Notes under the pieces: generated by a model
What the model was told of the DNA's origin: nothing
Databases searched by the model: none
The model's input: the letters and a program-made list of their open reading frames with translations, nothing else
Shown: in pieces, positions 26,459 through 36,203 of the stretch
How positions within the stretch are numbered: the stretch's first letter is position 1
How the letters are laid out: each line of letters opens with the position of its first letter
Made by a program: the position numbers and the translations under genes
Assembly (NCBI GenBank): GCA_017412115.1
Contig: JAFPYR010000037.1
Span: 1 to 64,000, forward strand
Length of the DNA: 64,000 bases
DNA from: Bacteroidales bacterium
GTDB lineage: Bacteria; Bacteroidota; Bacteroidia; Bacteroidales; UBA3824
Direction of reading: 5' to 3'

Positions 26459-29215
26459 ATGAAATTAAAAATCGTATTAGCATCGTTGCTGCTCTCCTCA
26501 TGCGGTGGCAACGAATTAAAAATCAGTAACATTAACGGCGGTGCTGAAATTATTTTTCCTAACGGAGAAAACGAAAAAATCGTGTTTTATTCGCCTTCTA
26601 CCATAAGGTGTTACAAAACCAAAGACGGCAAAGATTTAAAACACGAAAGCCTTGTGGTGAAAAAAAATCCGCCGCAAAACATCAAAACCGTTAAAACCGA
26701 AACTCAGGATTTCGTAATTTTAACCTCGGAAAAGCTTAAAGTCTGCATTTCAAAATCGGACGGAAAATTAAGTTTTTTCAATGCTGACTCTTCTTTGCTT
26801 TTTAAGGAAGAGTTTCCGACTGAGTTTCAAAAAAAAGTCATCAAAGGCGATACGGGTTATTCTGTCAATCAAAAATTCTTAATTTCCTCATCTGAAGGTA
26901 TTTACGGCTTTGGTCAGAATCAGGAAAATTTTATGAATTACCGCGGAAAAACTTTAGGACTCTCGCAAAGTAACACAAATGCCGTTTCACCGGTTTTTGT
27001 TTCAACCAACGGTTACGGTGTTTTTTTTGACAATTATTCTTTCATTCAGTTCAGCGAAAAGGATAACATCGTCAATATTTCTCAATCCATGGGCGATGGT
27101 CTTGACTATTACGTTTTTGCAGGAGAAAACGCCGATAAAATTATCTCGGAATATAGAAATCTCACGGGAAAAGCCGTTATGCTACCCCGTTGGGCTTTCG
27201 GTTATTGGCAAAGCAAAGAGCGTTACAAATCTCAAGACGAACTCTTGGAGGTTGCAAAACGTTATCGAAAAGAAAATATTCCGATTGATTGCATGGTTCA
27301 AGACTGGGAATGGTGGGAAAACGGCAAATGGTCGTCAATGGAATTCGACGAAAAACGTTTTCCGAACCCCAAAGCCATGATGGACGAACTTCATAATTTG
27401 AATCTTCACGCCATAATTTCTGTTTGGCCATGTATCGGTCTTAACACCAAAATGCACGATGATTTCTACAAACGCGGATTTTTGTTGGAACCGATAGGCT
27501 GGGGAAATTTTCGCTACATCGACGTCTACAATCCTAAAGCAATGGATTTGTACAACGATTATGTTTATAAAAATGTTTATAATCAAGGCTTTGACGGTTG
27601 GTGGCACGACAGCACCGAACCCGATGTCATCAACTCCCTGACAAAAGAAAGCCACAGATATGAAACCGAAAAACTCGAAAATAATCATCTCGGCTCATAC
27701 ACAAGATATTTAAATTCTTATGTGTTAGCGATGTTGGATAAGGTTTATGACAAATGGACTTCAACGGATAAAAACCGCAGAGCGTGCATTTTAACGAGGT
27801 CAGCATTCGCAGGCTTGCAACGCGACGGCGCAATCACATGGTCGGGCGATATAGGTGCAAGTTGGCAAATTTTTCAAGACCAAATAACGGCAGGTCTAAA
27901 CTTCTCATTATCAGGACTTCCGTATTGGAGTTTTGACATCGGAGGTTTTTTAATCGGCTCTTACGACGGACTTTTCACTTACGGTGCTAAAGACCCGGCG
28001 TACATGGAACTTTATACGAGAATGTTTCAATTTGCTACTTTTACGCCGATTTTCCGCTCACACGGCTCTGACGCTCCGAGAGAAATGTGGAAAATGGGAA
28101 GTTTTAAGCCGGTGTTAATAGAATTTGACAAATTGCGTTACAAACTTTTACCGTACATTTATTCTTTGGCAGGAAAGGTTTATAACGAGGATTATACAAT
28201 GATGAGAGCCTTAGTTATGGATTTTCCCGAAGATAAAAACGTTTATGAAATAAAGGACGAATATATGTTCGGAGAGGAAATTCTGGTTGCCCCCGTAACG
28301 GATTATATGTATCACACGCCGCCTCAAATTTCAAAAATCACACCGAAAGAGGTTTTCAAAAACGGTGTTAATGTTAAATACTATAAAGACAAGGATTTCA
28401 AAGAATTAAGCAAAGAGGAAACGGCTGAAAACATTGACATTTATTGGTACGACGGACGTCCTGAATACGTAACGGATTCGATGTATTCGGTACGTTTTGA
28501 AAGCGTTTTGGTAGCACCCGAAACAGGAAAATATCAATTCCAAATAAAAAGTTTTGACAGCCGCGTTATAATTTTTAACGGTGATACGCTAAAAGTTCAA
28601 CTCGATTGCAACGAACCGTATTTTGAATTTTTGGAATTAGAAAAAGGCAAAGAATATCCTATAATTTGTGAAACTCAAAACAATCAGACGGGAGCTGCCC
28701 GTTTCCGTCTTTATTGGAAGACACCTTCCGATTTTGAAAAAGAAACTCAAAAAGCCGACAAACCCAAAAGCCGTAAAGTTTATTTGCCAAAATCAACTAA
28801 TTGGGTAGATTTTTTCACGGGAGAAGTTTATCAAGGCGGACAAACCGTTGAAATAGAAACTCCGATTGAAAAAATTCCCGTTTTAATACGTCAAGGCAGC
28901 ATTTTGCCGCTTAGCGAGGTAGGTCAATACGCTGACGAAAAAGCTAACGGCGATTTGGAAATCCGCATTTTTGAAGGTCAGGACGGTGAATTTACGCTTT
29001 ACGAGGACGAAGGCGACAATCTCAATTACAAAGACGGAAAATTCTCACTGATTAAATTTTCGTATTCTGAAAAAGATAAAACCTTAAAAATTTCAGAGCC
29101 TCAAGGCAGTTTCCCCGGTATGAAAACAGAAAGATTCTTTACCGTTACAACAAAACTCGGAAAAGTAATTCAAAAGGTTAAATACGAAGGAAAAGAAATC
29201 GAAATAAAATTATAA
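26459..29215 (+). CDS. GH31 alpha-xylosidase/alpha-glucosidase lipoprotein with PA14 insert
   Basis: A 918-residue protein with a lipoprotein signal (cleavage before Cys15, LSSC). N-terminal beta-sandwich to about 240, then the GH31 barrel. The catalytic nucleophile is Asp384 in GWWHDSTEPD, and the likely acid/base is Asp464 in TWSGDI. Residues about 665-775 form a PA14-like module (SVLVAPETGKYQFQIKSFD, AARFRLYWK), as in alpha-xylosidases of the Xyl31A type. The C-terminal part is the usual beta domain ending with a DUF5110-like segment. It follows the glycogen genes by 29 bases but is predicted to be outside the cytoplasm, so its substrate is probably external glucan or xyloglucan oligosaccharides. 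Confidence 0.9.
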   Translation: MKLKIVLASLLLSSCGGNELKISNINGGAEIIFPNGENEKIVFYSPSTIRCYKTKDGKDLKHESLVVKKNPPQNIKTVKTETQDFVILTSEKLKVCISKSDGKLSFFNADSSLLFKEEFPTEFQKKVIKGDTGYSVNQKFLISSSEGIYGFGQNQENFMNYRGKTLGLSQSNTNAVSPVFVSTNGYGVFFDNYSFIQFSEKDNIVNISQSMGDGLDYYVFAGENADKIISEYRNLTGKAVMLPRWAFGYWQSKERYKSQDELLEVAKRYRKENIPIDCMVQDWEWWENGKWSSMEFDEKRFPNPKAMMDELHNLNLHAIISVWPCIGLNTKMHDDFYKRGFLLEPIGWGNFRYIDVYNPKAMDLYNDYVYKNVYNQGFDGWWHDSTEPDVINSLTKESHRYETEKLENNHLGSYTRYLNSYVLAMLDKVYDKWTSTDKNRRACILTRSAFAGLQRDGAITWSGDIGASWQIFQDQITAGLNFSLSGLPYWSFDIGGFLIGSYDGLFTYGAKDPAYMELYTRMFQFATFTPIFRSHGSDAPREMWKMGSFKPVLIEFDKLRYKLLPYIYSLAGKVYNEDYTMMRALVMDFPEDKNVYEIKDEYMFGEEILVAPVTDYMYHTPPQISKITPKEVFKNGVNVKYYKDKDFKELSKEETAENIDIYWYDGRPEYVTDSMYSVRFESVLVAPETGKYQFQIKSFDSRVIIFNGDTLKVQLDCNEPYFEFLELEKGKEYPIICETQNNQTGAARFRLYWKTPSDFEKETQKADKPKSRKVYLPKSTNWVDFFTGEVYQGGQTVEIETPIEKIPVLIRQGSILPLSEVGQYADEKANGDLEIRIFEGQDGEFTLYEDEGDNLNYKDGKFSLIKFSYSEKDKTLKISEPQGSFPGMKTERFFTVTTKLGKVIQKVKYEGKEIEIKL

Positions 29216-29224
29216 CACACACAA

Positions 29225-29272
29225 AAAAAACGAATTACGTAAAGGAAAACTTCGTCGTAATTCGTTTTTTTT
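29225..29272. terminator. Bidirectional terminator after the glycogen/GH31 operon
   Basis: AAACGAATTACG pairs with CGTAATTCGTTT (core 29231-29239 with 29256-29264), flanked by A-run and T-run, between converging genes. Confidence 0.85.
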
Positions 29273-29281
29273 AATTTTTTT

Positions 29282-32200
29282 TTATTCCTCATCTTCTTTG
29301 AGCATAGGAACTTTGCCGTCCTCAAAGATATAATCATCGGTTTGAAGTCTGTATTTAATAGCAGAACCAATAAACGAGGAGTAATCCATACCTTCCGCTT
29401 TTTGGAAAACATCAGCATTATCAATGCCACGGTATTTACAATTATTATCGTAAAAACATCTGTCAATAATTCCTGAATTTTCCCTTCCGCAAATAGCTCC
29501 GTAATAAGAGTTTCCGAAAATCTGTCCGAAGGAAAGCGATGTGCTTATAGTTCCTGAATTATAACCGCAAATACCGCCTATATAATAAGAGGCCGTTGCA
29601 TAACCGAAATTAACACAGGAAATAACTTTACCACCGCTATTATCAGCACAAATACCACCGGCAAAAGCCTGAGCCGAAATTTTGCCTCTGTTTACGCAAT
29701 ATTTAACTTCGCTGTTATTTTTAGTTGCTCCTACAATACCCGCAGCATTGTTGCCTGAAGATGAAATAGATGCATTGTTATGACAAAAATAAATTTTGCC
29801 ACCTTTTCCTGCTATACCGCCCGAAGAAAGGTTTGAGGAAATAGTACTATCATTAATACATTTTTTTATAATACCGTCGTTAAGACCTACAATACCGCCC
29901 GTACAGTCATAGCCTTCTATTTCGCCGGAATTAATACAAGAAATAACCTCTCCGTAAGAATTTCTACCCGTAATACCGCCCGTATTGTCGCCGGCAGAGA
30001 TTTTTCCAAAATTACGACTGTTTTGAATTACATTAGTACAGCTGCCTGCAATACCGCCGACTCCCGCCGTTCCCGTTATAATTCCTGAATTAGAACAAGA
30101 ATCTATCAAATTGTTGCTTGCTCCGGCAATTCCGCCGGTATTAAAATCGCATTTCACAGAGCCGAAATTTTTACAACCGAAAACTCCGCCGTTGTCATAA
30201 CCGACAATGCCACCGACAAAATTATTGCCCGTAACAGCTGCCGAGTCATGTTCACAATTGATAATTTTACCGACATTGAAACCGCAGATTCCTCCGGAAT
30301 AATAACGACCCGAAATAGGTGAACGAGAAAGTTTCAAATTCTTTATCACACCGGCATTATAACCGATAAAGCCCACATTATCAAGATTTTCATGGTTGCA
30401 GTTAAAACCCGAAATCGTATATCCGCCACCGTCAAAAACTCCTTTGAACGGGAACAAATAATTTCCTATCGGCATTTGATTCTCGTTGGAACGGTAATAA
30501 ACACTTTTGGTAAGTTTGAAATAAACCCCGTTAAAACCGTCCACACACGAAAAACCTTTGTAATCAGTATTATTATTAACAGCCTTTCTCAATGCTGAAA
30601 TGTCATCAGGCGAAGATAGCAAAATCGGATTTTCCTTAGTGCCCAACGCTTTCAAATCCGGATTAGTAATCTTGAAAACAAGATGTTTTTTTGCCGCACT
30701 GTTTCCTATCGTCAGCATTACAGCTCCCTGTTGAAGAGGTACAGCCTCGTTTTTAGACATTTGCAAGATTTCCAAATTGTTGCAATAATACGAAATTCCT
30801 TCTCTTGAAGGAAGTGTGATAGATGTCGATACATTAAAAGCCGTCTGACCCTCTGTTATAAAAACAGGCGTTGAAGCAACTACTGCCTCATCGTGCATCT
30901 GAACCGAAAGAATTTTCGGATACATATTGTCCTCGTACTGAAAATCAAAAGAAAAACCGGTTCTACTTTCCAACGAATTTCCTACCATATCCCTTGTATT
31001 CAAACCTTTAGTATCCACCAGTGTAACGGAATTATCAATACTGCCGATAGGTCTTTCCACCGCACACATCTGTTTATCAAAAATGCAATGGCTGAATTTA
31101 CTCATCGTTGCATTTCCGCATATTGCTCCCGTGTATTCCGAAACTCCTTCTGCCGTATTATAAAAAAGTACCTGAGAAAACGAACTCTCATTACTGTTGC
31201 CGCAAATACCGCCAACATTATAATGTCCGTGAACACGTATTGCTGAAATACATTTTTCAACACGGCCTTTATTAATAAAACCTACAATAACACCGCTGTT
31301 GTCGCCACCGACAATTTCACCGTCAGTTACAACAATTTTGGTAATCGCACCTTCACAATAACCGAAAAGTCCGCAGTTTTTCTCGTAAGGACGGTTGATT
31401 TTAAGATTGGAAACACAAAAACCGTAGCCGACAAAAGTGCCTCTAAAAGGTGTTACTCTGCTGCCGACTGGTTTCCAATTAACACCCTCAGGAATGAGAA
31501 TGTTTCCCGTTAAAACCACTGTTACGCCTTCAAAACCGTTAATACTCGTAAACCCCTTGTACGAACTGCAATAATTTACGGCATTAGCAAATTTTATAAA
31601 ATCCTCATAACCGGAAACTCTCAAAGGCGAATGTTCGTTACCGTTTTGTTTGAAATTTTCATTCGTTATTTTAATAAAAAGCTGTCTTGTACAACTTCCG
31701 CCTTTTATCAACAAACTTACGTCAGCCCTTTCCCTAACGATAGCCGTATAACCTTTAACTTCAAGATATTGCTGATTTGAAGAAAAATATTCGATTTCTT
31801 CAGTTCTCTTCAAATAAATATCTTTTGTAATATTATTAACGTCTTGAGCCTCACCGAAAACCACAGGAGTTAAAGCTGCTTTTGAAATTTTTGTCCACTT
31901 CGTTGTAGTGAGTTTCGGATACATTCCGTCTTCCAAAACAAAAGCACCATCGTTGCTATAACCCGAAGCACCGATAATCTGATTGGTAGAAAGACCTTTT
32001 ATCGTTTTTAACTCAATTGTTCCGCATCCGTTTTTCAAAGGACACATCTGAATATCGTAAATACAGTTAGCAATCACGGTATTGTTCAAACTCGCACTAC
32101 CCACGATACCGCCGCAAGAATTTCTATCGGCAACGTATCCAAAATTAAAACAATTTTTTATCTGACCGCCTTCATAATTTTTGCCGCAAATACCGCCTCC

Positions 32201-32752
32201 GTAATTATTAGAGATAACGTTAGCAGTGTTGATACAATCTTCAATAATTCCGGAATTATGACTGCAAATTCCTGCTCCGTAATAATCGGCAAAAACCAAA
32301 CCTCCCGCAATTGTTAAGTTCTTGATTTCGCCGCTATTATAACCGAAAAGCGCACCGATGCCGTCATCATCGGGTTTTATTATCATTCCCGTAATGCAAT
32401 AACCGTTACCGTCGAAAATTCCCGCAAAACGTGTCGAATATGTTTTTCCGATTGTAGTCCATTGCGAACCTTGAAAAGCACCGTCAGAGTCGATATAACA
32501 GCCTAAATCAATATCGGCAGTCAAAAAGATAGTCTTCTTGGAAAAATCATAAGGCGAGAAAAAACCCGTCGTTCCGTTTACAATATTGGCCAAACCTGCA
32601 AGCTGATTGGCGTTATTAATTTCATAAGTATCTGAAGTAATGTTATTTACATACCAACTTATATCAGGGACAATTTCTGAAGAAAATGCAGAGGATTTCC
32701 CTAAAAAACTAAAGCATAAACATGCCAGTATTATAATTAAAATGCGTTTCAT
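29282..32752 (-). CDS. Large secreted GLUG-repeat surface protein (adhesin-like)
   Basis: 1156 residues from MKRILIIILACLCFSFLGKS, a signal peptide. A longer frame from 32941 would overlap the upstream EEP gene and cross a TATTTTTG promoter box, so it is rejected. The protein repeats a module: a strand describing an 'ADIDLG...WTTIG' or 'LTGNILIP...WKPVG' segment, then F.G.F.G.GY.I.G, then GLUG motifs (GIGALFGYNSGEIKNL and many GGI.G...G.I..C.N.G). Three such modules are visible (about 60-330, 390-620 and 700-1156), the last having about a dozen GLUG repeats. This should fold as a right-handed beta-helix. No T9SS or LPxTG sorting tail is seen. Probably an adhesin; ligand unknown. Confidence 0.82.
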   Translation of the reverse strand: MKRILIIILACLCFSFLGKSSAFSSEIVPDISWYVNNITSDTYEINNANQLAGLANIVNGTTGFFSPYDFSKKTIFLTADIDLGCYIDSDGAFQGSQWTTIGKTYSTRFAGIFDGNGYCITGMIIKPDDDGIGALFGYNSGEIKNLTIAGGLVFADYYGAGICSHNSGIIEDCINTANVISNNYGGGICGKNYEGGQIKNCFNFGYVADRNSCGGIVGSASLNNTVIANCIYDIQMCPLKNGCGTIELKTIKGLSTNQIIGASGYSNDGAFVLEDGMYPKLTTTKWTKISKAALTPVVFGEAQDVNNITKDIYLKRTEEIEYFSSNQQYLEVKGYTAIVRERADVSLLIKGGSCTRQLFIKITNENFKQNGNEHSPLRVSGYEDFIKFANAVNYCSSYKGFTSINGFEGVTVVLTGNILIPEGVNWKPVGSRVTPFRGTFVGYGFCVSNLKINRPYEKNCGLFGYCEGAITKIVVTDGEIVGGDNSGVIVGFINKGRVEKCISAIRVHGHYNVGGICGNSNESSFSQVLFYNTAEGVSEYTGAICGNATMSKFSHCIFDKQMCAVERPIGSIDNSVTLVDTKGLNTRDMVGNSLESRTGFSFDFQYEDNMYPKILSVQMHDEAVVASTPVFITEGQTAFNVSTSITLPSREGISYYCNNLEILQMSKNEAVPLQQGAVMLTIGNSAAKKHLVFKITNPDLKALGTKENPILLSSPDDISALRKAVNNNTDYKGFSCVDGFNGVYFKLTKSVYYRSNENQMPIGNYLFPFKGVFDGGGYTISGFNCNHENLDNVGFIGYNAGVIKNLKLSRSPISGRYYSGGICGFNVGKIINCEHDSAAVTGNNFVGGIVGYDNGGVFGCKNFGSVKCDFNTGGIAGASNNLIDSCSNSGIITGTAGVGGIAGSCTNVIQNSRNFGKISAGDNTGGITGRNSYGEVISCINSGEIEGYDCTGGIVGLNDGIIKKCINDSTISSNLSSGGIAGKGGKIYFCHNNASISSSGNNAAGIVGATKNNSEVKYCVNRGKISAQAFAGGICADNSGGKVISCVNFGYATASYYIGGICGYNSGTISTSLSFGQIFGNSYYGAICGRENSGIIDRCFYDNNCKYRGIDNADVFQKAEGMDYSSFIGSAIKYRLQTDDYIFEDGKVPMLKEDEE

Positions 32753-32775
32753 CTTTTTTGCTTTTTTGCAATTAA

Positions 32776-32805
32776 CAAAAATATATATAATTTGGCAAAC
32801 TACAA
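32776..32805 (-). promoter_or_regulatory. Promoter of the GLUG protein gene
   Basis: The minus strand has TTG (32803-32805), 19 bases, then TATTTTTG (32776-32783), matching TAnnTTTG. Initiation near 32768 supports the start at 32752. Confidence 0.55.
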
Positions 32806-32816
32806 CAAAGAAAATA

Positions 32817-33887
32817 TTAATTTTTCCGTTTTTTATAAAAATTGCGGTTTTGCCCTTGATAATAAGCCGATTTTTCGGCATTGAGTTCCAAAGTACACAC
32901 CACAGTACCGTGGTCTGACTTGCATTTATCCTGTTTTTCAATAGTGAAAGTCTGGTCTACAAGATGATCGTTATAAACGGAAACCAATCCCACACGTCCT
33001 ACGTTTTTAGGATTTTCCGTAACGAGTTCCTCTGAAACCATTATATGGTCAAGACTTTCATACATTCCGTTGTGAATGTGAGTATAATAAAAATCCTGAT
33101 AACTTCTTCGCGCCTGAATATCTTTGACATGATAAAGCAAAACATCCCAAACACTGCGTTTTTGAGAATCAGGAAGTCTGTGCTGAGGCACTTCGCCCGA
33201 AATTATACGTGTTGTAACGGCATTTCCTGTATCATTAACATCACCGAAAACCACAACGGGACGATTTTGATTTTTAAGGCTTCTAACAAGAATTGCTCTC
33301 AAAGCAGCTGATTCCGAGGCTCTTATCATCAACGCCCTAACCTGCGCCCGTGCCAAATCAATAGGATTTCTCTCGTCTTCACCCTCATAAAAAACGGGAC
33401 GTTTTGATTTTAAATGAACAACAAAAAACGTTACGATACCAAACGGTTTTATAAAAATATCAGCCTTTAAGACCGGTCGCGAAAAAGAGTCAAAAGGCAG
33501 ACATATTTTTTCGTAAGAGTTTTTAGGTTTGAAATCAATTACGGCCTCAGGCGGATATTTATCAAAAATCTCCACGCTGTCGATCGGAAAAACCGACATT
33601 AATGCAACTCTTGGTTGATTGCCGGTTTCATCGCCCATAATTATTTCTGCATTTTGGTATTTTTTGATATCCGAGACCGCAATACTGAGTGCCTGTTTAT
33701 GAAAACATTCTTGAAAGCCTATCACATCTGCGTCCATTTGCTTTAACATCGAAGATGTCCAAGCAATTTTGCGGTGAAATTCTTCAGGAGTATATCTCAA
33801 ACTTCCTCCATACATTTCACGGTTCGGCATCATCAAGTTCATCAGGTTGAAAGTCCCTGCTTTTATGGTCTTTATATTGGTGTACAT
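32817..33887 (-). CDS. Endonuclease/exonuclease/phosphatase (EEP) family protein
   Basis: A 356-residue protein without a signal peptide. EEP landmarks are present in order: GTFNLMNL near the N-terminus, DVIGFQEC with the metal-binding Glu, VVHLKSKR, GDVNDTG (the catalytic Asp/Asn pair), HIMVS and the terminal SDHGTVV with the catalytic His. These Mg-dependent enzymes cut phosphodiesters in DNA, lipids or small molecules. The substrate cannot be inferred; being cytoplasmic favours a nucleic-acid or nucleotide substrate. It lies on the same strand just upstream of the GLUG gene, which has its own promoter. Confidence 0.85.
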   Translation of the reverse strand: MYTNIKTIKAGTFNLMNLMMPNREMYGGSLRYTPEEFHRKIAWTSSMLKQMDADVIGFQECFHKQALSIAVSDIKKYQNAEIIMGDETGNQPRVALMSVFPIDSVEIFDKYPPEAVIDFKPKNSYEKICLPFDSFSRPVLKADIFIKPFGIVTFFVVHLKSKRPVFYEGEDERNPIDLARAQVRALMIRASESAALRAILVRSLKNQNRPVVVFGDVNDTGNAVTTRIISGEVPQHRLPDSQKRSVWDVLLYHVKDIQARRSYQDFYYTHIHNGMYESLDHIMVSEELVTENPKNVGRVGLVSVYNDHLVDQTFTIEKQDKCKSDHGTVVCTLELNAEKSAYYQGQNRNFYKKRKN

Positions 33888-34017
33888 TTTTTATTTTCAG
33901 ATTTTAACTAAATGATATATACGAAAATCAAGCCGAAAATATAAGTTTAAAAATCTTTTTTTGATTAACACACAAAAAAAATAATGAAAAAAATTTTTTT
34001 ATTTTGTATTTTTCGCT

Positions 34018-34025
34018 TACCTTTG
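34018..34025 (+). promoter_or_regulatory. -7 box of rpsU
   Basis: TACCTTTG matches TAnnTTTG, 51 bases before the rpsU start. A TTTG occurs at 34003-34006, but the spacing is too short to count as -33. Confidence 0.55.
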
Positions 34026-34076
34026 CGGACTGAAAAATTAAATTTAATTTTACAAGTTATTAATAATTAAAAGGAT

Positions 34077-34274
34077 ATGATCATAGTACCGATTAAAGAG
34101 GGAGAAAACATTGAAAAAGCCCTCAAAAAATTCAAAAGAAAATTTGAAAAAACCGGTGTTGTAAAAGAACTCCGCGACAGACAAGCTTTTACAAAATTCT
34201 CGGTAAGAAGAAGAGAGCAAATTAAAAAAGCTATCTACATTCAGAAACTTCAGAGAATGGAAGCAGACGTATAG
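34077..34274 (+). CDS. rpsU: 30S ribosomal protein S21
   Basis: A 65-residue basic protein, MIIVPIKEGENIEKALKKFK and onward, with the S21 core FEKTGVVKELRDRQAF and a lysine/arginine-rich tail. S21 sits on the small subunit near the anti-Shine-Dalgarno end of 16S rRNA. In Bacteroidota it takes part in hiding that end, which fits the lack of Shine-Dalgarno sites in this window. It is monocistronic, between a TACCTTTG box and a hairpin terminator. Confidence 0.97.
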   Translation: MIIVPIKEGENIEKALKKFKRKFEKTGVVKELRDRQAFTKFSVRRREQIKKAIYIQKLQRMEADV

Positions 34275-34309
34275 TCTTGATTTCTTTTTTTCTTAATGAT
34301 TTTCAATGA

Positions 34310-34344
34310 AATCCGACATCTTTCAGATAGTCGGATTTTTTTTA
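34310..34344 (+). terminator. rpsU terminator
   Basis: AAATCCGAC (34310-34318) pairs with GTCGGATTT (34331-34339), then continues in T to 34344. Confidence 0.8.
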
Positions 34345-34420
34345 TTATAAATGTTCTTTTTTTTCATTTTTTTATTTTACTTTGCAGTCAGAATTTTTTA
34401 ATAATTTATTAATAAACAAA

Positions 34421-36160
34421 ATGAAATTAAAGGCAATTATATTAGCACTTGCAACAGTTTTTTCTGGCTGTACCTCGGACATACATTTGTTTGAGGAACA
34501 TGCTTATTTTAAAAGTTTTACCTATACCGGCGAGGATCCGGAATTTGAGGCAACAAGACTCGGCGAAGGAGAAATTTTCAATCCCATACTTCAAGGCTCT
34601 TATTCGGATGCAAGTATTTGCAGAAAAGGCAGCGATTATTATATGGTAACTGCTACTTATACTTTTTTCCCCGGCTTAACGATTTTGCACAGCCGCGATT
34701 TGGTAAATTGGGAACAAATTAATTACGCACTTTCCACGGAGCGTCAATGTCTTAACTCATCTCTATCAAGTAATAACGGAGTATATCCCTCAACAATCCG
34801 ATACAACGAAAACGACGATTATTTTTACATAACGGGAACATTCGTAGGTAGCGGCGGACATTTTATCATCAAGGCAAAAGACCCTGCCGGAGAATGGTCT
34901 GACCCTGAATGGATTTACGGGTTAGGCGGTGTTCACCCTTCACTTTTTATTGACGATGACGGCAAAGCATACCTTTTGAATCAAGGAGGTCCTGATTTCA
35001 TACCGCCGTATTCGGATTATAAAGTAATTTGGATTCAGCCTTTCGATCTTAACACGATGAAAAACTACGGCGAAAGAAAAATTATTCTTGCCGGTGGTGA
35101 TTTAATAGAGAAACGCCCCATTTGGTTGGAACTTCCGCACATTTATAAAATAGAAGGATATTATTATCTGACAGCCTCTGAAGGCGGCGGATTAGGAAAC
35201 GGATGTGCATGCTGTGTTTACCGTTCTAAAAATATTTTCGGACCTTATACCCGTTATGACAACAACCCTATTTTAACACAACGCAGACTCTCTCCCTCAA
35301 GAGACGAGGCAGTTATCGGAACGGGTCATACAGATTTCGTTCAATCAACGGACGGCAATTGGTATGCCGTATTTCAAGGTATGAGATCATATTCTGCTAC
35401 CGAAGATTACAATCAAGGAAGAGAAACTTTTATGATGCCGGTTTCTTTCAACAGCGGCTGGCCTTACATTATCAACAACGGTGAAAATATCCCGATGAAA
35501 ATTTCTGCTCCGGGCGGTGTTAATTACATAAAAGACAGCGTAGCATATCAAAGATATATTCCGCACGGCAATTTCACATATCACGAAAGGTTTACCTCTA
35601 AGGATTTACCGATGCAATGGTTTCATTTAAGAACTCCCGTTACCCCCGATTATATAAAACCGGAGAATTTATCAGAGGGTATTCTTATGCCGCTTGAAAT
35701 CAACAATATACGTTCGGTTCGTCATACGGGATTTATTGCAATGCGCCAAATGCACAATCATTTCAGTGCTGAAACGGAACTGCATTTCGTACCCGAAAAT
35801 CCTAAAGAATTTGCAGGTCTTGCACTCTTTGCCGGTGATAAAAACAATTATGAATTCGGTATCACCATGAGAGACAACATTCCGACACTCGTTCTCCAAA
35901 AAGCAGGAGTCATGTACGACGATATTGTTAAAGAAGAAATCCTCAAGAAAAAACTCAAAGACGGTTTTCAAGGACGTATAATCCTAAAAACAGAAAGACT
36001 CCCCGACGGTTTTGAATTTAGTTACAAATTCAATCAAGACGATGATTTTGAAGTTTTTACACGTGAGGTCTCAGTGGAATATCTTAGCGCACAACGTACA
36101 AAAGGCTTTTACGGCACTGTAATAGGAATGTACGCAAGCAAAGAAGAGGAAGAAGATTAA
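34421..36160 (+). CDS. GH43 family lipoprotein (xylosidase/arabinofuranosidase type)
   Basis: 579 residues from MKLKAIILALATVFSGC, a lipoprotein signal with Cys17. An in-frame ATG at 34382 lies on a near-consensus TTACTTTG box and is rejected. The five-bladed GH43 domain starts at NPILQGSYSDASICRKG, with the catalytic Asp in SYSDAS. It has GGVHPSLFIDDDGKAYLL, GTGHTDFVQSTDGNWY and GRETFMMPV, a likely acid Glu position. Residues about 380-575 form the GH43 C-terminal beta-sandwich (RFTSKDLPMQWFHLRTP). It should release xylose or arabinose from plant hemicellulose side chains at the cell envelope. An MFS transporter follows after 43 bases. Confidence 0.87.
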   Translation: MKLKAIILALATVFSGCTSDIHLFEEHAYFKSFTYTGEDPEFEATRLGEGEIFNPILQGSYSDASICRKGSDYYMVTATYTFFPGLTILHSRDLVNWEQINYALSTERQCLNSSLSSNNGVYPSTIRYNENDDYFYITGTFVGSGGHFIIKAKDPAGEWSDPEWIYGLGGVHPSLFIDDDGKAYLLNQGGPDFIPPYSDYKVIWIQPFDLNTMKNYGERKIILAGGDLIEKRPIWLELPHIYKIEGYYYLTASEGGGLGNGCACCVYRSKNIFGPYTRYDNNPILTQRRLSPSRDEAVIGTGHTDFVQSTDGNWYAVFQGMRSYSATEDYNQGRETFMMPVSFNSGWPYIINNGENIPMKISAPGGVNYIKDSVAYQRYIPHGNFTYHERFTSKDLPMQWFHLRTPVTPDYIKPENLSEGILMPLEINNIRSVRHTGFIAMRQMHNHFSAETELHFVPENPKEFAGLALFAGDKNNYEFGITMRDNIPTLVLQKAGVMYDDIVKEEILKKKLKDGFQGRIILKTERLPDGFEFSYKFNQDDDFEVFTREVSVEYLSAQRTKGFYGTVIGMYASKEEEED

Positions 36161-36203
36161 TTATTAACATACAAAAAACCAAGTAAAAGAAAAAAAATAA
36201 AAA

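Noticed and set aside
32753-32941. Longer start of the GLUG protein
   Set aside because: It would overlap the EEP gene, remove the N-terminal position of the signal peptide and cross the promoter box.
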